Shown here: in pieces, positions 13,854-30,787 of the stretch
Numbering within the stretch: the stretch's first letter is position 1
Layout of the letters: every line of letters begins with the position of its first letter
Source: Henckelia pumila
Lineage: Eukaryota; Streptophyta; Magnoliopsida; Lamiales; Gesneriaceae
DNA length: 64,000 nt
NCBI RefSeq assembly: GCF_033568475.1
Contig: NC_133121.1
Coordinates: 54,969,905-55,033,904 of the forward strand
Reading direction: 5' to 3'
The notes under the pieces: model-generated
The model's input: the letters and a program-made list of their open reading frames with translations, nothing else
Told to the model about the DNA's origin: nothing
The model's database searches: none
Made by a program: the position numbers and the translations under genes

Positions 13854-14857
13854 GTAAGCTTTCTATTTCAGTAGCCGTGGAAATAGCCAACCCCAACTGG
13901 CATTGAATGGATTTTGGAATCAGCAACTTGTCTTGATTCATGAAATGTGGAGCTTAGACTACTACACGTTCTATAAATTATCACAAGTTAATGTCCTTGG
14001 GGAATTTTTTTTTACCTATTAAAAATTACATCAATTTTTTGATTTAGAAATTATCTCCTTCCCAATCCCGAACATTAATGATTTAATTTACTTTATGGAG
14101 GCTCCATGATTATGCTTTGTAACTTTTTCCTTGCTTCAACTACTAATTAACATAATATAATTTTTTGAAACAGCAGTTACCTGAATTAACTTTAAGAAGA
14201 CTTGAAATCTAAAAGTAATTAATATAATATAATTTTTTGAAAAAAAAATATTATTTTTAAAACCCAAATCCTATGAAATCCCACAAAATTCAACCAATTT
14301 CATAAGAATTTCATTCAGTTAAATGAAATCTCATCAAATATCAATCCCGTTTCGAAATCTCATTTTACCAAACACCAAAAAAGTATTTGTAATTTCAAAT
14401 CCCACCAAATCCCATAAAAATCCTTGATAAGTCATAAAGATTGACTAATTAATATATAATTTTCAAATTAATTAAGATCTCGGAATTCCGAGAAAGAAAC
14501 TAGAAAAGGAGCACCACATGAAAAGACATATTTATTACGGAAACATTGCGTGAAGACTCGGTTGTCTTCGTAGACTTGTAACAATATTTGCTTCGATTTG
14601 GTTAAATCGGTTTTAGTATAAATTTGATTCAGTTTTCTTAACTTCGAAACAAAATTTGGTTAATTCAATTCAATTGTTAATCAAATTAACTAAATGCTCA
14701 CTTCTACTTGGCGATCATCATTAAAGGACCCGAAGATGGAGTCCAAACACATGCATGTTATTAAATTAAATCAATTTAAAATAAGTGAATGTTTTTTTTT
14801 TGCAAATAAAGATCATAAACTTGTATGATTCATTCTAAATGTATTTTTAGAGTACAA
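13854..14857. other. Intergenic DNA after CRK-1, no gene seen
   Basis: This follows the exon 5 donor of CRK-1. I looked for the APE-containing exon 6 and the last exon found in CRK-2 and CRK-3 and saw neither. The stretch at about 14230-14430 is rich in 'aaatccca' and 'tttcat' words and resembles a decayed dispersed repeat, without clear ends. Confidence 0.55.
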
Positions 14858-14866
14858 ATACAATTT

Positions 14867-15179
14867 GGGAAAATTGCTTTTTTGGTCCTGTATGTTTGTC
14901 ACTTTGCGATTTCAGTCTTTTATATTTTAAGATTTCAGTTTTAGTCCGCTAACTTTATTTTTTTGGCAATTTTAGTCCTTTTTCAGACATGGAGCTGATG
15001 TGCCACCAATTCAGTACTGATGTGGAGCTGACATGTACAGTGCCACGTAAGAATTTTTGAATAAAAAGGACCAAAATTGCCAAAAATCAGAACATGCAGG
15101 ACTAAAACTGAAATGTGAAAACATATAGAACCAAAATCGCAAAGTGACAAACATATAGGACTAAATTTGCAATTTTTCC
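14867..15179. mobile_element. Mutator-type MITE, copy 2
   Basis: A 313-bp copy with long terminal inverted repeats (GGGAAAATTGC on the left, GCAATTTTTCC on the right). It has a perfect 9-bp target duplication ATACAATTT at 14858-14866 and 15180-15188. The centre reads 'gatgtggagctgacatg', shared with the other copies. It lies between CRK-1 and CRK-2. Confidence 0.9.
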
Positions 15180-16208
15180 ATACAATTTTGATCTAAATTA
15201 CTCCATTTGTGCTGGCTTACTCCTGTCCTTCTCCTTAAGCCAAGTTGCCCAAGTCTTCGTCTCGAGTCAACCCTGAAATATAACAGTTTTTGTGATGAAA
15301 TTGGTTAATAGCTAAGTGAATATATAAATTATATGATTCAATTCAAAGTATGAGAAAAAACCACAATTTTATAATGTTCAAGAAAGTACTCTTCCACCAA
15401 ACAGAGTAGTCTCTTAATCATTATGATTTTCAAACTATTGTCTGCCATTTTCTTCCTTGTCACAAACCTTGAAACTACTGCAGATAAATTTTGATTCGAC
15501 AAAGGTAATTACACAAGCAATAGCGTATACAAGTCCAATCTTGAAGCCCCCCCTTCTCTATCTTCAAGTGTAGATGATAATGGTTTCTACAATGCCTCCA
15601 TGGGGAATGACCCCGATGCAGTCTATGCCAATGTGCTATGTAGAGGGGACATCCAACTTGATGCTTGTCGAAGCTGTATCGACAATGCCACCGTCGAGAT
15701 AGTAAAATCGTGTCCAAATTACAAACATGCCGTCCAGTACGATGAACTCTGCATGTTGCGGTATTCTAGTGAATCCATGTTTAGGATACTGATGCCATCT
15801 GATACACAGGTGGCCGGGTGGAGTCTACAGAATATCTCCAGTCTGGAAAAGTTTATGGCGGGTTTTGACATTTTAGTAAACGATCTTCGTTCGCAGGCGT
15901 CAAATGGTGGTTCCCTGCGCAAGGTGGCGGCTGGGAATACAACTGCTGAAAAATTTCAGAATATTTTTTCACTGGTTCAATGTACCCCAGATTTGTCTTT
16001 GGCAGATTGCAGCAGTTGTTTGGTCGCGTCTATTAGGAACATTCCAACATATTGTGACAGGAGGAGAGGGTGTCGAATACAACAACCCAACTGCATTCTT
16101 CGTTATGAAGATGTTCCCTTTTACAACGAAGCCAGGCTTCAACAATTACAGACGACACTTAATGGAACAGTACCCCCCTCGACCTCGAGTACTCCACCAG
16201 GTAACTAA

Positions 16209-16209
<1 letters not shown>

Positions 16210-16264
<55 letters not shown>
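16210..16264. repeat. (TA)n microsatellite in CRK-2 intron 1
   Basis: About 27 uninterrupted TA units just after the exon 1 donor. Confidence 0.97.
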
Positions 16265-16267
<3 letters not shown>

Positions 16268-17201
16268 TAGTAAAGCCCTTCTAAGCTTTACTCCCAAACA
16301 CTATGAGAGTATGAACTATATATATATGGTTCGAACGTCCTTGTAATAGTAAATTGATATTCTTTTTTTGTCATGTTTATAGCTTATATTTGGTTTGGCC
16401 TAATTCTTTCATAGTTAAAAGTGCATATACGTACATTCAGAAATACAATTGAAATCCATTGCTAACTTACAGGAAAAAAGGACGCTAGTAAAACTCGAAC
16501 CATCGTCATCATTGTTGTTTCAGTTATTGTGTCTCTAATACTAGCTGTAGGTGCTGGATTCCTGTTGACAAAGAAGAAGCCAACAGAAAATCTTGAATAA
16601 TATTGTAAGTTTTTTCCTCATCTTTCTCCAAACTTAACCTTCAAGCTTTGGTAGCAATTCCGCTGAAATATCGCTTTCTGAATTTGAAGCTGCTCAAGGG
16701 ATTAATATATTTGAATCTCTGCAATATGATTTTTGCGAAATCAAAGCTGCAACTGATGATTTCTCAGATGCTAACAAGCTAGGACAAGGTGGATTTGGTG
16801 CCATTTACAAGGTAATTATCAAACATTATATATATAGATTCCATAAAACATGTTGTAGTATATATCTATTGCCTTATCCATATAATACACACACACATAT
16901 ATATATACAATTGGTTTTTGAATATGTTAGTATATTTGGTAATATATAGAGAATACTTTCGAATGGACTTGAAACCGGTGTAAAAAGGTTGTCCATGGAT
17001 TCAAAACAAGGTGATGTAGAATTCAAGAATGAAGTCTTACTAGTGGCCAAGCTACAACATCGTAATCTTGTGAGACTCTTGGGTTTCTGCATTCTAGGCA
17101 AAGAGAGGCTTCTCATATATGAATTCATTAAGAATTTAAGCCTCGACAAATTCATATTTGGTGATATTCTAATGTTATTTCCATCTAAATTCCAATGACA
17201 A

Positions 17202-20056
17202 TGATACGAGATTGTTATAATAGTTAGTTTGTTAAGAGTAGTTGGTAGATGGTTATAGCAAAAGTTAACTGCTTGATTGTATAAATAGAAAAAGACTTGT
17301 AATTGTGGGCATTCAATAAGAAACATGGCCAATATCTCTCCCTAAATTCTTCTTCTTCTCTGTTCTCAATCTTCATTCTTGAGGAGATTAGCGATCTCGA
17401 ATTCGCTTCCTAACATTTGGTGCTCTCGTTTCTTTTCATCTCATATTTCTGAGATTGTTGCTGCATTCCGGTGAAAATCGTGAGCAAATTATCATGGATG
17501 AGGGTACAACATTAGATGCAATTCTATCCAAACTCACTGTTATACATGAAAATTCCAAATTATTGATCGAAAAACATCATAGGAGCATTGAATCGGTCAC
17601 GACTTCGAAGATGGACTACAAAATTGGGTTACAGAAATCGAAAATCCCAGTTGAGAAGTTTTCCTCATCGGCCACCCCAGCAACCCGTGGCGATTCAATC
17701 TTCTGCGCATGCCAGCCCTCATTCCCACCCACCGTGGAATCACTCTTATTTAGATTCTTCAAATCATCCCAAATCGATGTGGTTAGTGGCACCGCGATTC
17801 TCTGGCGAGAATTCAAGGGCTTGGATTTCATCCATTCAACGGTATTTTGAATTTTATAACACTCCGGATCCACAACGCCTAATAACTGCTGCTTTTTATT
17901 TGGATGGTGATGCATTAGTTTGGTATGAAGAGATGCATAAAATTCAGTTCTTCCTTTGTTGGAAAGGCTTTTTGTTGGCTTTAGAAAAACAATTTGGTGT
18001 ATCGGACAATGTGAATTCTTTTGGTATATTAAGTGAAGTGATGCAACCTGATTCATCAATAGAGTTCCACCATATGTTTGATGAATTGCCCAACAAGATT
18101 ATTGATGTTAAGGGGCCGAGGAACCTCCCCTTTTCTTCTCTTCCACCAGTGTTCCCTACAATTCCTTCGAAAATTCAGTCAACAAGAGAAGTGAGCACGA
18201 TTGACAAGGATAGGGTTGCACTGAAATCATGCGAGGATCCTACTGTTTTTTTTGGTACTAATTCTCATCAGAAGATCCTGGGTCAGATTGAGTTTCGAGA
18301 TATGGTGAAGGTACTTGACTACGATGATATTCATTCAATTGGCGATAACTCGGCATGTTATCCTACATATGATGTTGTTTCTATTGATTCTGGAAAAAAA
18401 TCAACCAGCGGGGAGAAGTCATCCATGGTGCAAAGCGTGACAATGAAATTTGCTGCACAGGAGCGGCCGCAAGATGAAAGGAGTGCTGCGATTTGGCTTG
18501 CCGTGAATCACGTCGGAGTTGCAAAAGCAGGTAAAAAAGGTAAATTGGAGGGTGTAACGTGGCTGGTGAAGACATATCCTATTTTTGAACTTCATGGAAC
18601 AATGTCTGCTCATCGATTCAGAAATGCCCATATTCAAGAGCAAAACTCAAGGATACATAGAATTCAATCAATTAAAATGATAATTTCATATAGAAGCAGT
18701 GTTCACTTCACAGTCGAGTTAATTAGAAGATACAGTGGTCGTAATATGGAAAAAAAAAAAGAAGAAAAGGGAAGATATCGATTCTTGGCTACAGTCAATG
18801 CCTTTTTTATCGGTTCCCCCTTGAGGGCAAGGTGTTTCTTCATGGGGTGGGTAATGATACGACAAGGAGTACCGGCATAAGAGAAGAGAAGCCAAAGGAC
18901 ACATGCATCACTCAAATATTGGTTCAATGACTTATCATTGACAGAAACTTTTTGGGATGAGCTTGCGACTATTGGATCACATACTCCGACTTCCACCTTG
19001 AGGACAAGGTGTTTTTGAGGGAGAATGTAATGATACGAGATTGTTATAATAGTTAGTTTGTTAAGAGTAGTTGGTAGACGGTTATAGCAAAAGTTAACTG
19101 CTTGATTGTATAAATAGAAAAAGACTTGTAATTGTGGGCATTCAATAAGAAACATGGCCAATATCTCTCCCTAAATTCTTCTTCTTCTCTGTTCTCAATC
19201 TTCATTCTTGAGGAGATTAGCGATCTCGAATTCGCTTCCTAACATTTGTTTTCCACATTGAAATGTTAAACTAATAAAGAGTTAGTTATAAACTCATGAG
19301 GCAACCCCACCCAATAGGCAAGCCTTTTGGGATGGACACCTCAAGAGTTTATAACCTAACATTTGGTGCTCTTGTTGAGAGTCGACGTAGCGAAAGGGGA
19401 GACCTAGGAAAGGGCTACCATCGGATTAGTGTCGATAATTGAAAAAATTATAGGCCGGATTAAGGTGCATGCACTGAATACTGAAAGGTGAGTGAAAGTC
19501 GCTTAGAGTAGGCCGCCGCGGATATCGGCTTCTCAAGGGGTCGGCAATGTTATGATATCCCACATTGAAATGTTAAACTAATAAAGAGTTAGTTATAAAC
19601 TCATGAGGCAACCCCACCCAATAGGCAAGCCTTTTGGGATGCACACCTCATGAGTTTATAACCTAACATTTGACAAAGAGTACCGGCATAAGAGAAGAGA
19701 AGCCAAAGGACACATGCATCACTCAAATATTGGTTCAATGACTTATCATTGATAGAAACTTTTTTGGGATGAGCTTGCGACTATTGGAGCACATACTCCG
19801 ACTTCCACCTTGAGGCCAAGGTGTTTTTGAGGGAGAATGTAATGATACGAGATTGTTATAATAGTTAGTTTGTTAAGAGTAGTTGGTAGACGGTTATAGC
19901 AAAAGTTAACTGCTTGATTGTATAAATAGAAAAAGACTTGTAATTGTGGGCATTCAATAAGAAACATGGCCAATATCTCTCCCTAAATTCTTCTTCTTCT
20001 TTGTTCTCAATCTTCATTCTTGAGGAGATTAGCGATCTCGAATTCACTTTCTAACA
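17202..20056 (+). mobile_element. Element B: composite gag-only LTR retrotransposon with three LTRs
   Basis: Three 214-bp LTRs (17202-17415, 19031-19244, 19843-20056), nearly identical, run TGATACGAG to CTAACA. The first is followed by 'tttggtgctctcg' (likely primer site) and a gag-like region of about 430 codons (about 17.59-18.88 kb) with the same MDEG and SRAWISSIQRYF signatures as element A. No pol region is present. The second and third LTRs are separated by a TRIM-like unit and a short 3' tail of the interior. The pentamer TGACA flanks the whole composite (17196-17200 and 20058-20062) if one base is allowed at each LTR end, so the three-LTR form behaves as one insertion in CRK-2 intron 4. 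The LTRs suggest a young age. The gag frame of the first unit looks largely open. Confidence 0.87.
19247..19668 (+). mobile_element. TRIM-like mini-LTR element inside element B
   Basis: Two direct repeats of about 115 bp (19247-19361 and 19553-19668) both contain 'cccacccaataggcaagcc' and end in ACCTAACA. The left copy is followed by 'tttggtgctcttg', a primer-site-like sequence almost the same as that of element B. The interior is about 190 bp and non-coding. Its size and layout fit terminal-repeat retrotransposons in miniature. No target duplication is seen. It joins element B sequence exactly at the shared 'ctaacattt' words. Confidence 0.75.
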
Positions 20057-20097
20057 TTGACAATCAGTTCACTGAGCTAGTTGATCTAATGTTTTAG

Positions 20098-20355
<258 letters not shown>

Positions 20356-21709
20356 TAAGTATATTCTCACGATATATAACAACAAAATAACTCAGAACCG
20401 CAAGTTGTATTTATATAGTGATTGCAACCTTTAAAAATAAACAAATTCCGAGTTCACCGTTGATTAGCAGCATAGCTCTTGTTTGTTTCAAGAAGGCTAC
20501 ATGCTTATGCATACTTAGTAAGATTTTTATGAGCTACTAATGATCAGATGATTATTGCAGTGGATACATGGCGCCAGAATATGCAATGTACGGAGATCTC
20601 TCGGTTAAATCCGATGTATTTAGCTTCGGCATTCTGGTCCTCAAAATTGTAAGTGGTCAAAGAAATCAATCGAATGGGGAGGATATGGAAAACCTCTTGA
20701 GTTTGGTAAGCACTTTGCTTCATTTATATCAATATTTTTATATGTTGGGTGCTCCACATGAAATGAATACAAAACCTTCTCTTTTATTTTCTATATGATT
20801 TTTCATAATTTTATATACTCTAAATATAAAATATTTTTTTTATTATATTAATAAATTTAGCTAACCAGGAGCGAGCCCGGTCTAATCTGGATCGGCTTCA
20901 TGAATTTAGGGTCATCCACTTCATTCATACCTGTAGTTAATGTGCATACAAGTGCACATGTGTGCCTATGTATAATTGAGTGCATGTGGTCATAGCATAG
21001 TTAATTAATAAGTTGAATTTTTTCAACTTTCGGTCAGTGCCACAATACTAATATTTAGTGTCAAGTTAGCATTTGACGAAAAGTGACTAAAAGTGATAAT
21101 TAAAAGGAAAAATATTAGCTTCTTGAATTAATACCAAATTTTAAGTATTCACAAGACCAAAAATAAGAATAGGCTTGATATCGTTGAATGATGCTTTACT
21201 AAAGAGGAATTTGCATGCTTTGTATTTCATAGGCATGGAAAAGTTGGCAGCAAAGAATGACTGAGAATGTGATTGATCCCGTGCTCAGAAATAGTTCGAG
21301 TACCCTACATGATATGCTGAGATGCATTCATATCGGTTTGTTATGCGTGCAAGACAATCCTGTTGATAGACCAACGATGGCTTCAGTTGTTGTTATGCTT
21401 AGCAGCTTCACTATATCTTTGCCGGTACCATTGGAGACAACACATTTTACTATCCATGGTTATAACTCGAGCAATGCAAACTTCCAAGGTTCTGATTTAA
21501 ATGAAGCCCTGACAAGCAAATCGTCATCCTTAAACAGGTCAACTCAATCTTCTGAATCATCGAAAAATAAAGGATCGTCGAAAAATGATATGTCAATCAC
21601 CGAGTTGTATCCTAGGTGATATATCATTCTGAAGAATATGGTTAAAATTTCTCCAATAATACGTCTTTATCGAATTCATCTGCTTAAGTGGTGTTTTTTA
21701 GTCCAATGG

Positions 21710-22128
21710 GGTGTATTCGTTGCAGAAATTTACTGACTTTTTAAATGACAGACTTTTTGTAAAATTGATGGATTTCTATAGACTTTTTATAAAATCTCAC
21801 AAATTTTTAAAGATTGTCACAGAATCTTGCAGATTTGTTTTTCATGACTTTTATTGATATTTGTAAATTTTTTCTAGAATCTTATGAATTTTGTAATTCA
21901 TGATTTTAATTTATTCTTAGAATTATTAATCGAGTGTTAATAACTTCTATTTATATTTCTTTAAAATAATTATATTTCTTTAAAATATTTTTATCTGTCA
22001 ATGTAAATAATTTTTACTTATCAATTTGGTTTACAAAAATTGATAAGTATTATTAAATTTATTGTAATTAATAATTTAATTTAACTCTATAAATTTGAAT
22101 ATATTTAATTTTATGTAGTATCTTTATT

Positions 22129-22162
<34 letters not shown>

Positions 22163-22252
22163 GCTTGTTAATAAATTTTTAAAACTACGTTAATATATCA
22201 AGTCAATATATATCAATCATATACATCATATTATTATAAATATATATGTATA

Positions 22253-22303
<51 letters not shown>

Positions 22304-23030
22304 GTGAATAAAATCACTATCGAATATTTTGAGTTATAATAAAAATTAAGCTACAGATTAAAAAAATTATAGAAAATAATTAAACATCAAATTTTATATA
22401 ATGAATTAACCATAAAAAATAATTATTGTTATTTTTAATTTATGATCAATAAAATATTATATTTTTTGTCGTGTATTATAATATTTATTTAAAATTTTTA
22501 CTAAATATGATTTTAAATCTCGTGCGGTTTTGTAAAAATTCGAAAAATTATTAATAATAAAATTTTTTATTTTATTATAGAAAAAAAATATGTTTGTATA
22601 TATATATATATATATTTGTTTTTGAAACTGTATATATATTATTTTTAATATAGTAAATATGTATGAGACTAGTATTATATATAGACTATTTTATAGAAAT
22701 GAAAAAAACTGTGTGAGTTTGAAAATGTCAATCCAAATCTTTAGGTTGAACCAAAGACAATTATTGACTTGTTATTGTTGCACCTTAGACTTTAATTATT
22801 GTACTTGATTGAATTCTTTGAAGTTTTTAAAAGTCTATTGACATGTTGAATATCTCTAGACTTTTATAGAGTTTTTAAAATTCAAGTTAGAATACCACAT
22901 GATTTTTTAAAACTCATCTTGAATGCCACTAAACTTTTATGGAGTATATAAAAGTCTAGATTGAATACCTCTAGACTTTTAAACTCCACAAAAGTCATTA
23001 AAAGTCTAGAACCTATACAACTTCTTTGTT
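21710..23030. mobile_element. Possible decayed TIR element between CRK-2 and CRK-3
   Basis: The left part (about 21710-21870) and the right part (about 22780-23030) share, in inverted orientation, words such as 'GACTTTT' and 'GTATTC' spaced in a similar way. This resembles the long imperfect inverted repeats of plant non-autonomous DNA transposons. The middle is AT-rich with (TA)n runs at about 22132-22161, 22257-22299 and 22600-22616. No coding region is present. The ends and a target duplication could not be fixed. Confidence 0.35.
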
Positions 23031-23410
23031 CATCTTAATATTTCTCTAATAATTCCTCTTTATCAAATTCAAACTTGAAATGTATGACATATTTTTCGTC
23101 TTCATCTGCTACAAATTGATGGGCAAATATGTCAAATAATATTTTTTAAAAAATTAAAATAAAAAGTTATAAAAAATTAAAATAAAAAGTTCAAAAATTT
23201 TTAAAAGAGATGGATTTTTAATTAAATAGTAAATAAGAGTAAATCTAGACTTTGACCAGCTATTCAAACTTCTCAAGTGCGTGTCTTTCAAAGTTCACAC
23301 CAGTGTTTAAAGAATAATACAAATGATTTCAACACAAATTAATGTGTACGCATTCCATTATTCTCATTGAGAGTCCTGAATTGTGTAGTGTTGAATTAAT
23401 CCAGAGAGTT

Positions 23411-26847
<3,437 letters not shown>

Positions 26848-27142
26848 CGTAATTCTCTGCATTTTATTCGACATGATTTTTGAAAACTATGGTTAATGCA
26901 TTGAATGCTATTTATTTATCTTTACATTGAAGGATTGTATTTTAAGTATTGACAGAACTGTAATGCTATGTAAGGGTTCGATTAATTTTTTTGTTTGGAT
27001 TTGAAAATTGTTTATATTAGAAAGAATGCGATTACCCTTTATCTTAGTTGTTTACAGGCCCCCGAAACTTGAGTATAATCAGAAGAAATGATTGTTTCAT
27101 GACCCCATGTTACATTGGGCCAAAAAAAATTAATATATATAT

Positions 27143-27456
27143 GGGAAAATTGCAAATTTAGTTTTGTATATTTGTCATTTTGCGATTTTGATCATTTATG
27201 TTTTCACATTTAGGTTTTAGTCTTGCATGTTCTCATTTTTGTCAATTTCGGACCTTTTTATTCGAAAATGCTTACGTGACACTGTACACGTCAGCTCCAT
27301 ATCAACACTGAATTGGTGTCACGTCAGCTCCACGTCGGAAAAAATGACTAAAATTGCCAAAAAAATAAAGATAGTGGACTAAAACTGAAATATGAAAATA
27401 TAAAAGACTGAAATCGCAAAGTGACAAATATAAAAGACCAAAAAAACAATTTTTCC
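27143..27456. mobile_element. Mutator-type MITE, copy 3
   Basis: A 314-bp copy with inverted ends GGGAAAATTGC and CAATTTTTCC and the internal GTCA(C/T)TTTGCGATTTTG word. The flanks are AT-repeat (tatatatat and tatatataa), consistent with an 8-of-9 target duplication but not decisive in such DNA. Confidence 0.82.
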
Positions 27457-27465
27457 TATATATAA

Positions 27466-28907
27466 ATATATAATTTACCGATAATATAATTGTTTGTTTT
27501 TATATATTTAACATTTCAAGCCCAAAAAATCAAATTAAGCCCATTGCCTTAATTTTTTTAATATTCTTACTTTAGATTTTGGTAATTGCCAATAAGATAT
27601 TAGTAAAATTTTATTCTCATGTTTTTTATATACGATGAATCCTAAACGTTTGACTTGTTATAAAAAAAATGAAAAAAAAAAAACAAGAAGTTCAAGCATT
27701 AATTCAAACTAGCAACGTGCTAAATAATTTATTTTTATAATAAAATTATATTTCAATTAATTTTGTCAATTAAAATGATTGTATTATATATTAAATACAA
27801 AATTTAAGGTGAAAAGAAAATAAATGGTTAAATTAAATAAATAAATAAATCATAATGGAGGGGGGAAAAATTGAGATAGTGGAGGAAAAAGTTTTTTTTT
27901 TTTTAATTTTCAATTTATTGACAAGAAACCATAATACATAGAAGATATATAGATATAGATTAGACATATATAGATATAGATATAGATTAGACATATATAG
28001 ATATAGATTAGACAGGAGATATTGATAAGGAATATGATGTGTAGTAATTGGTCCCGATGCAAATCTCACCTACCAAACCCAGTGTAAGTAAATGCCTAAT
28101 TAATTCTCGGATTTTCCCATTCTTTTCTGGAACTTATTCCAAGCTTGAGTTGGGAAATTTGTCGTACTATCTTAATCTTTGCTCCCCCAAAACTTTATGT
28201 ATCTCCTCGATCAAATGACATCATCAATCTCTAAGAACCACGGAGTATATATATGCAGCGGATGAATCAATGATTTATCTTGTGCATGCCATTGACACTT
28301 TTTCTTGATTCTAGAAAATGTAGATATTAATTTTAGTCTTCTACGCCTTCACAGTTTCTAAAATGATGATGCATTTTCTTTATAAAATTATTGGAATAGG
28401 GACCAAACTACACTCCTTTTTTTAGTTTTAATAATTACATACTTCCATGCAAAAGTGTTAACCGTGGGAAGACTTTCATGCATTAGTGGTGAATCAAGTT
28501 TAATGCTAACTTGGAACCTATGACACTAAAATGATGGTTTGGATTTATTAAAACATTTATTATTCATGAATACGTGATATATATTGTTAATTAAAAAAAA
28601 TTGTGAATTATAATATTGAACATATTTTGAAACGGATAAATCTCAAAACCTTTCACAATCTCAATTTCATTTTCCTTTTTTTTTGTTTTTCCCTTCTTCT
28701 GTAATAAATCTGTTTTCCAAAGAAGCCCACAATGACAGGAGTAAGAAAAGGACTGCCATAATTTTCAAAAAAAAAAAGAAAGAAAAGGACTGCCATTGAA
28801 AAAATATATATTACTCACATCACATATTGAAACTTAGTTTGCCTCTATTGACTTTAGTCGCCGTCATAAAAGCAAAATTGACTTGGAGATAATTAATATT
28901 TTTTTTT
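27466..28907. other. Intergenic AT-rich DNA, no gene seen
   Basis: No open frame of note and no recognised repeat except the small minisatellite at 27944-28014. Confidence 0.55.
27944..28014. repeat. Minisatellite of 'atatatagatatagattagac' type
   Basis: Three tandem copies of a unit of about 21 bp. The middle copy is lengthened by an extra 'atatag' step. Confidence 0.85.
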
Positions 28908-28938
28908 GGGGGGGGGGTGGGTGGGGGGGTGGGGGGGG
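28908..28938 (+). repeat. G-rich tract
   Basis: Thirty-one bases of almost pure G on the + strand, broken only by single T residues into runs of 10, 3, 7 and 8. This fits a G-quadruplex-forming sequence. It follows directly on a T run. Confidence 0.9.
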
Positions 28939-30249
28939 TTTATTTTATATATATGTTGCTACGTTCCCCACACGTTGTTTAAGGTGGCGCCATATCACTG
29001 GATCGGGCATGGGAAACGTTTGATTTTACATATGTGGTCTACTTCTTGGAAAGAAAAAGAAATTGAATGAGTTTATATATTATTTTGACCAATATACAGT
29101 ACACGTATTTTCCATGTGAAGGAAGCATCCATTAACTTAAAATGAACAGTGTCAAATATATATTTTTTAGTGTACAAATATGATATTGATTTAGGTTATA
29201 AGATACAAAGTAATTGTTCGCACTACATACGAGATTTGAGCGTGTGGTACTCAAATATAATTAATACAAGCAATAGATTTTCTTTTTGGTTAAAAAGACA
29301 AGAAAACAGGATATATATAATTTTAAATTCAGGATTAATTCACCAAATGAAGTGAAAACCGCACTTTCTATTATAATAAAATACTAGAGATCGTGCACAA
29401 GATGGTTTGGGCAAACATCCAGCACCATACAAACACACATTAGTATTAGATAGTTTTTGCAACCTCTAAAAATAAAAAAAAATTAAATAAATTTGTGAAG
29501 AAAAAAATCCAAAATCACTTATTTTTAGAGGCAGCAAAGATTTTCTTAATTGTGAAAGAAAAATTTATAATCACTTATTTTTAAAAATTGCAAAAACTGA
29601 TTTTATGAAACCACTACATATGTAAGAAGCAATAATAAATAGAAATCATGTCAACTTTGAAAGAAAAGGTGTTGAAAGTTATTTACATGAAAATAAGATA
29701 AAATAACGCGAATAGAACTTATAATTCTTACATAGGAATGAAATAATAAGATAAAATAACGCGAATAGAATTAATAATTCTTAGGATTGACAAAATTTCT
29801 CGAATTCTCTACTCATATATCATGAATTTTATATTATTTTCGTCCCGACCCAAATTTTGGGGATTTTTTTCATCGCGATTAAATGTTATTGGGATTCATC
29901 CTATACATCAGTTAATTGTGCTCTTATTCTGTATAATTGTTTATTAATGTTGAAATGATCCTATAATGGATAGGAAATGACTTATTCTTGTGTAGTTTTA
30001 TAAAAATTAATTAATATTATTTAATTGATATTTATGATTATTTAATTACAAAAAAATATGTAGAATATATAAGAGATGCAATTTGCACATGTATTTAAAA
30101 AAATTATCTATTAATTTATATTTTGAGCATTCTATTAATAATTATTCACAATATGATGTTTTTCTCTTGACAAACCTTGAAGCATTGAATATTTTAATTA
30201 TATGTTTTTAGTTGAAGATTTCTTTTTCTTTAAAAATACAAGTTCGTAG
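28939..30249. other. Intergenic AT-rich DNA, no gene seen
   Basis: A short direct repeat, 'aagataaaataacgcgaatagaa', occurs at about 29695 and 29753. Apart from that no gene or known element is recognised. Confidence 0.55.
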
Positions 30250-30258
30250 ATTTTTTAA

Positions 30259-30553
30259 GGGAAATTTGTAATTTTTGTTTTTTATATTTGTCACTTTGCG
30301 ATTTCGGTCATCTATGTTTTCATATTTTAGTTTTAGTCATGCATGTTTTGATTTTTGGTAATTTCAATCCTTTTTATTCAAAAATGAAATGCCACGTCAT
30401 TTTCACATCAGCATTGTATTGGTGTCACATCAGAAAAATGACTAAAATTGCCAAAAAAAAAATAAAGATAGCGGACTAAATTTGAAATCTGAAAATATAA
30501 AGGACCGAAATCGCAAAGTGACAAACATACAAGACTAAAAAATCAATTTTCTC
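30259..30553. mobile_element. Mutator-type MITE, copy 4
   Basis: A 295-bp copy with a shorter centre than the others. The inverted ends are GGGAAATTTGTAATTTTTG and the matching CAATTTTCTC. The flanks attttttaa and attttttta agree at 8 of 9 bases. Confidence 0.82.
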
Positions 30554-30787
30554 ATTTTTTTAATTTAAAAAATAAAACAAGATTTTGTCTTTTTCAACAA
30601 AACCTTTAATATGAAAAAATTATTGGGATATCATCTTGAACAAATTCATATAACAGCTCTGTAGATGACAACAAGGATTGTAAAGACTGTCTGACTATTA
30701 GAACAGTGAAAACAGGCCGGCGAGACGAATCAATCCAATGAGCTCAATTCAATTTGACAACTCTAATTACTTTTGGCGTACACGGAA

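Noticed and set aside
16874-17332. A minus-strand frame across CRK-2 exon 4 and the first LTR
   Set aside because: It is the antisense shadow of a kinase exon plus LTR sequence.
19247-19668. TRIM unit as a Cassandra element
   Set aside because: Cassandra carries a 5S rRNA-like promoter in its LTR. I see no 5S box sequence here, only a similar 'tcccacatt' word.
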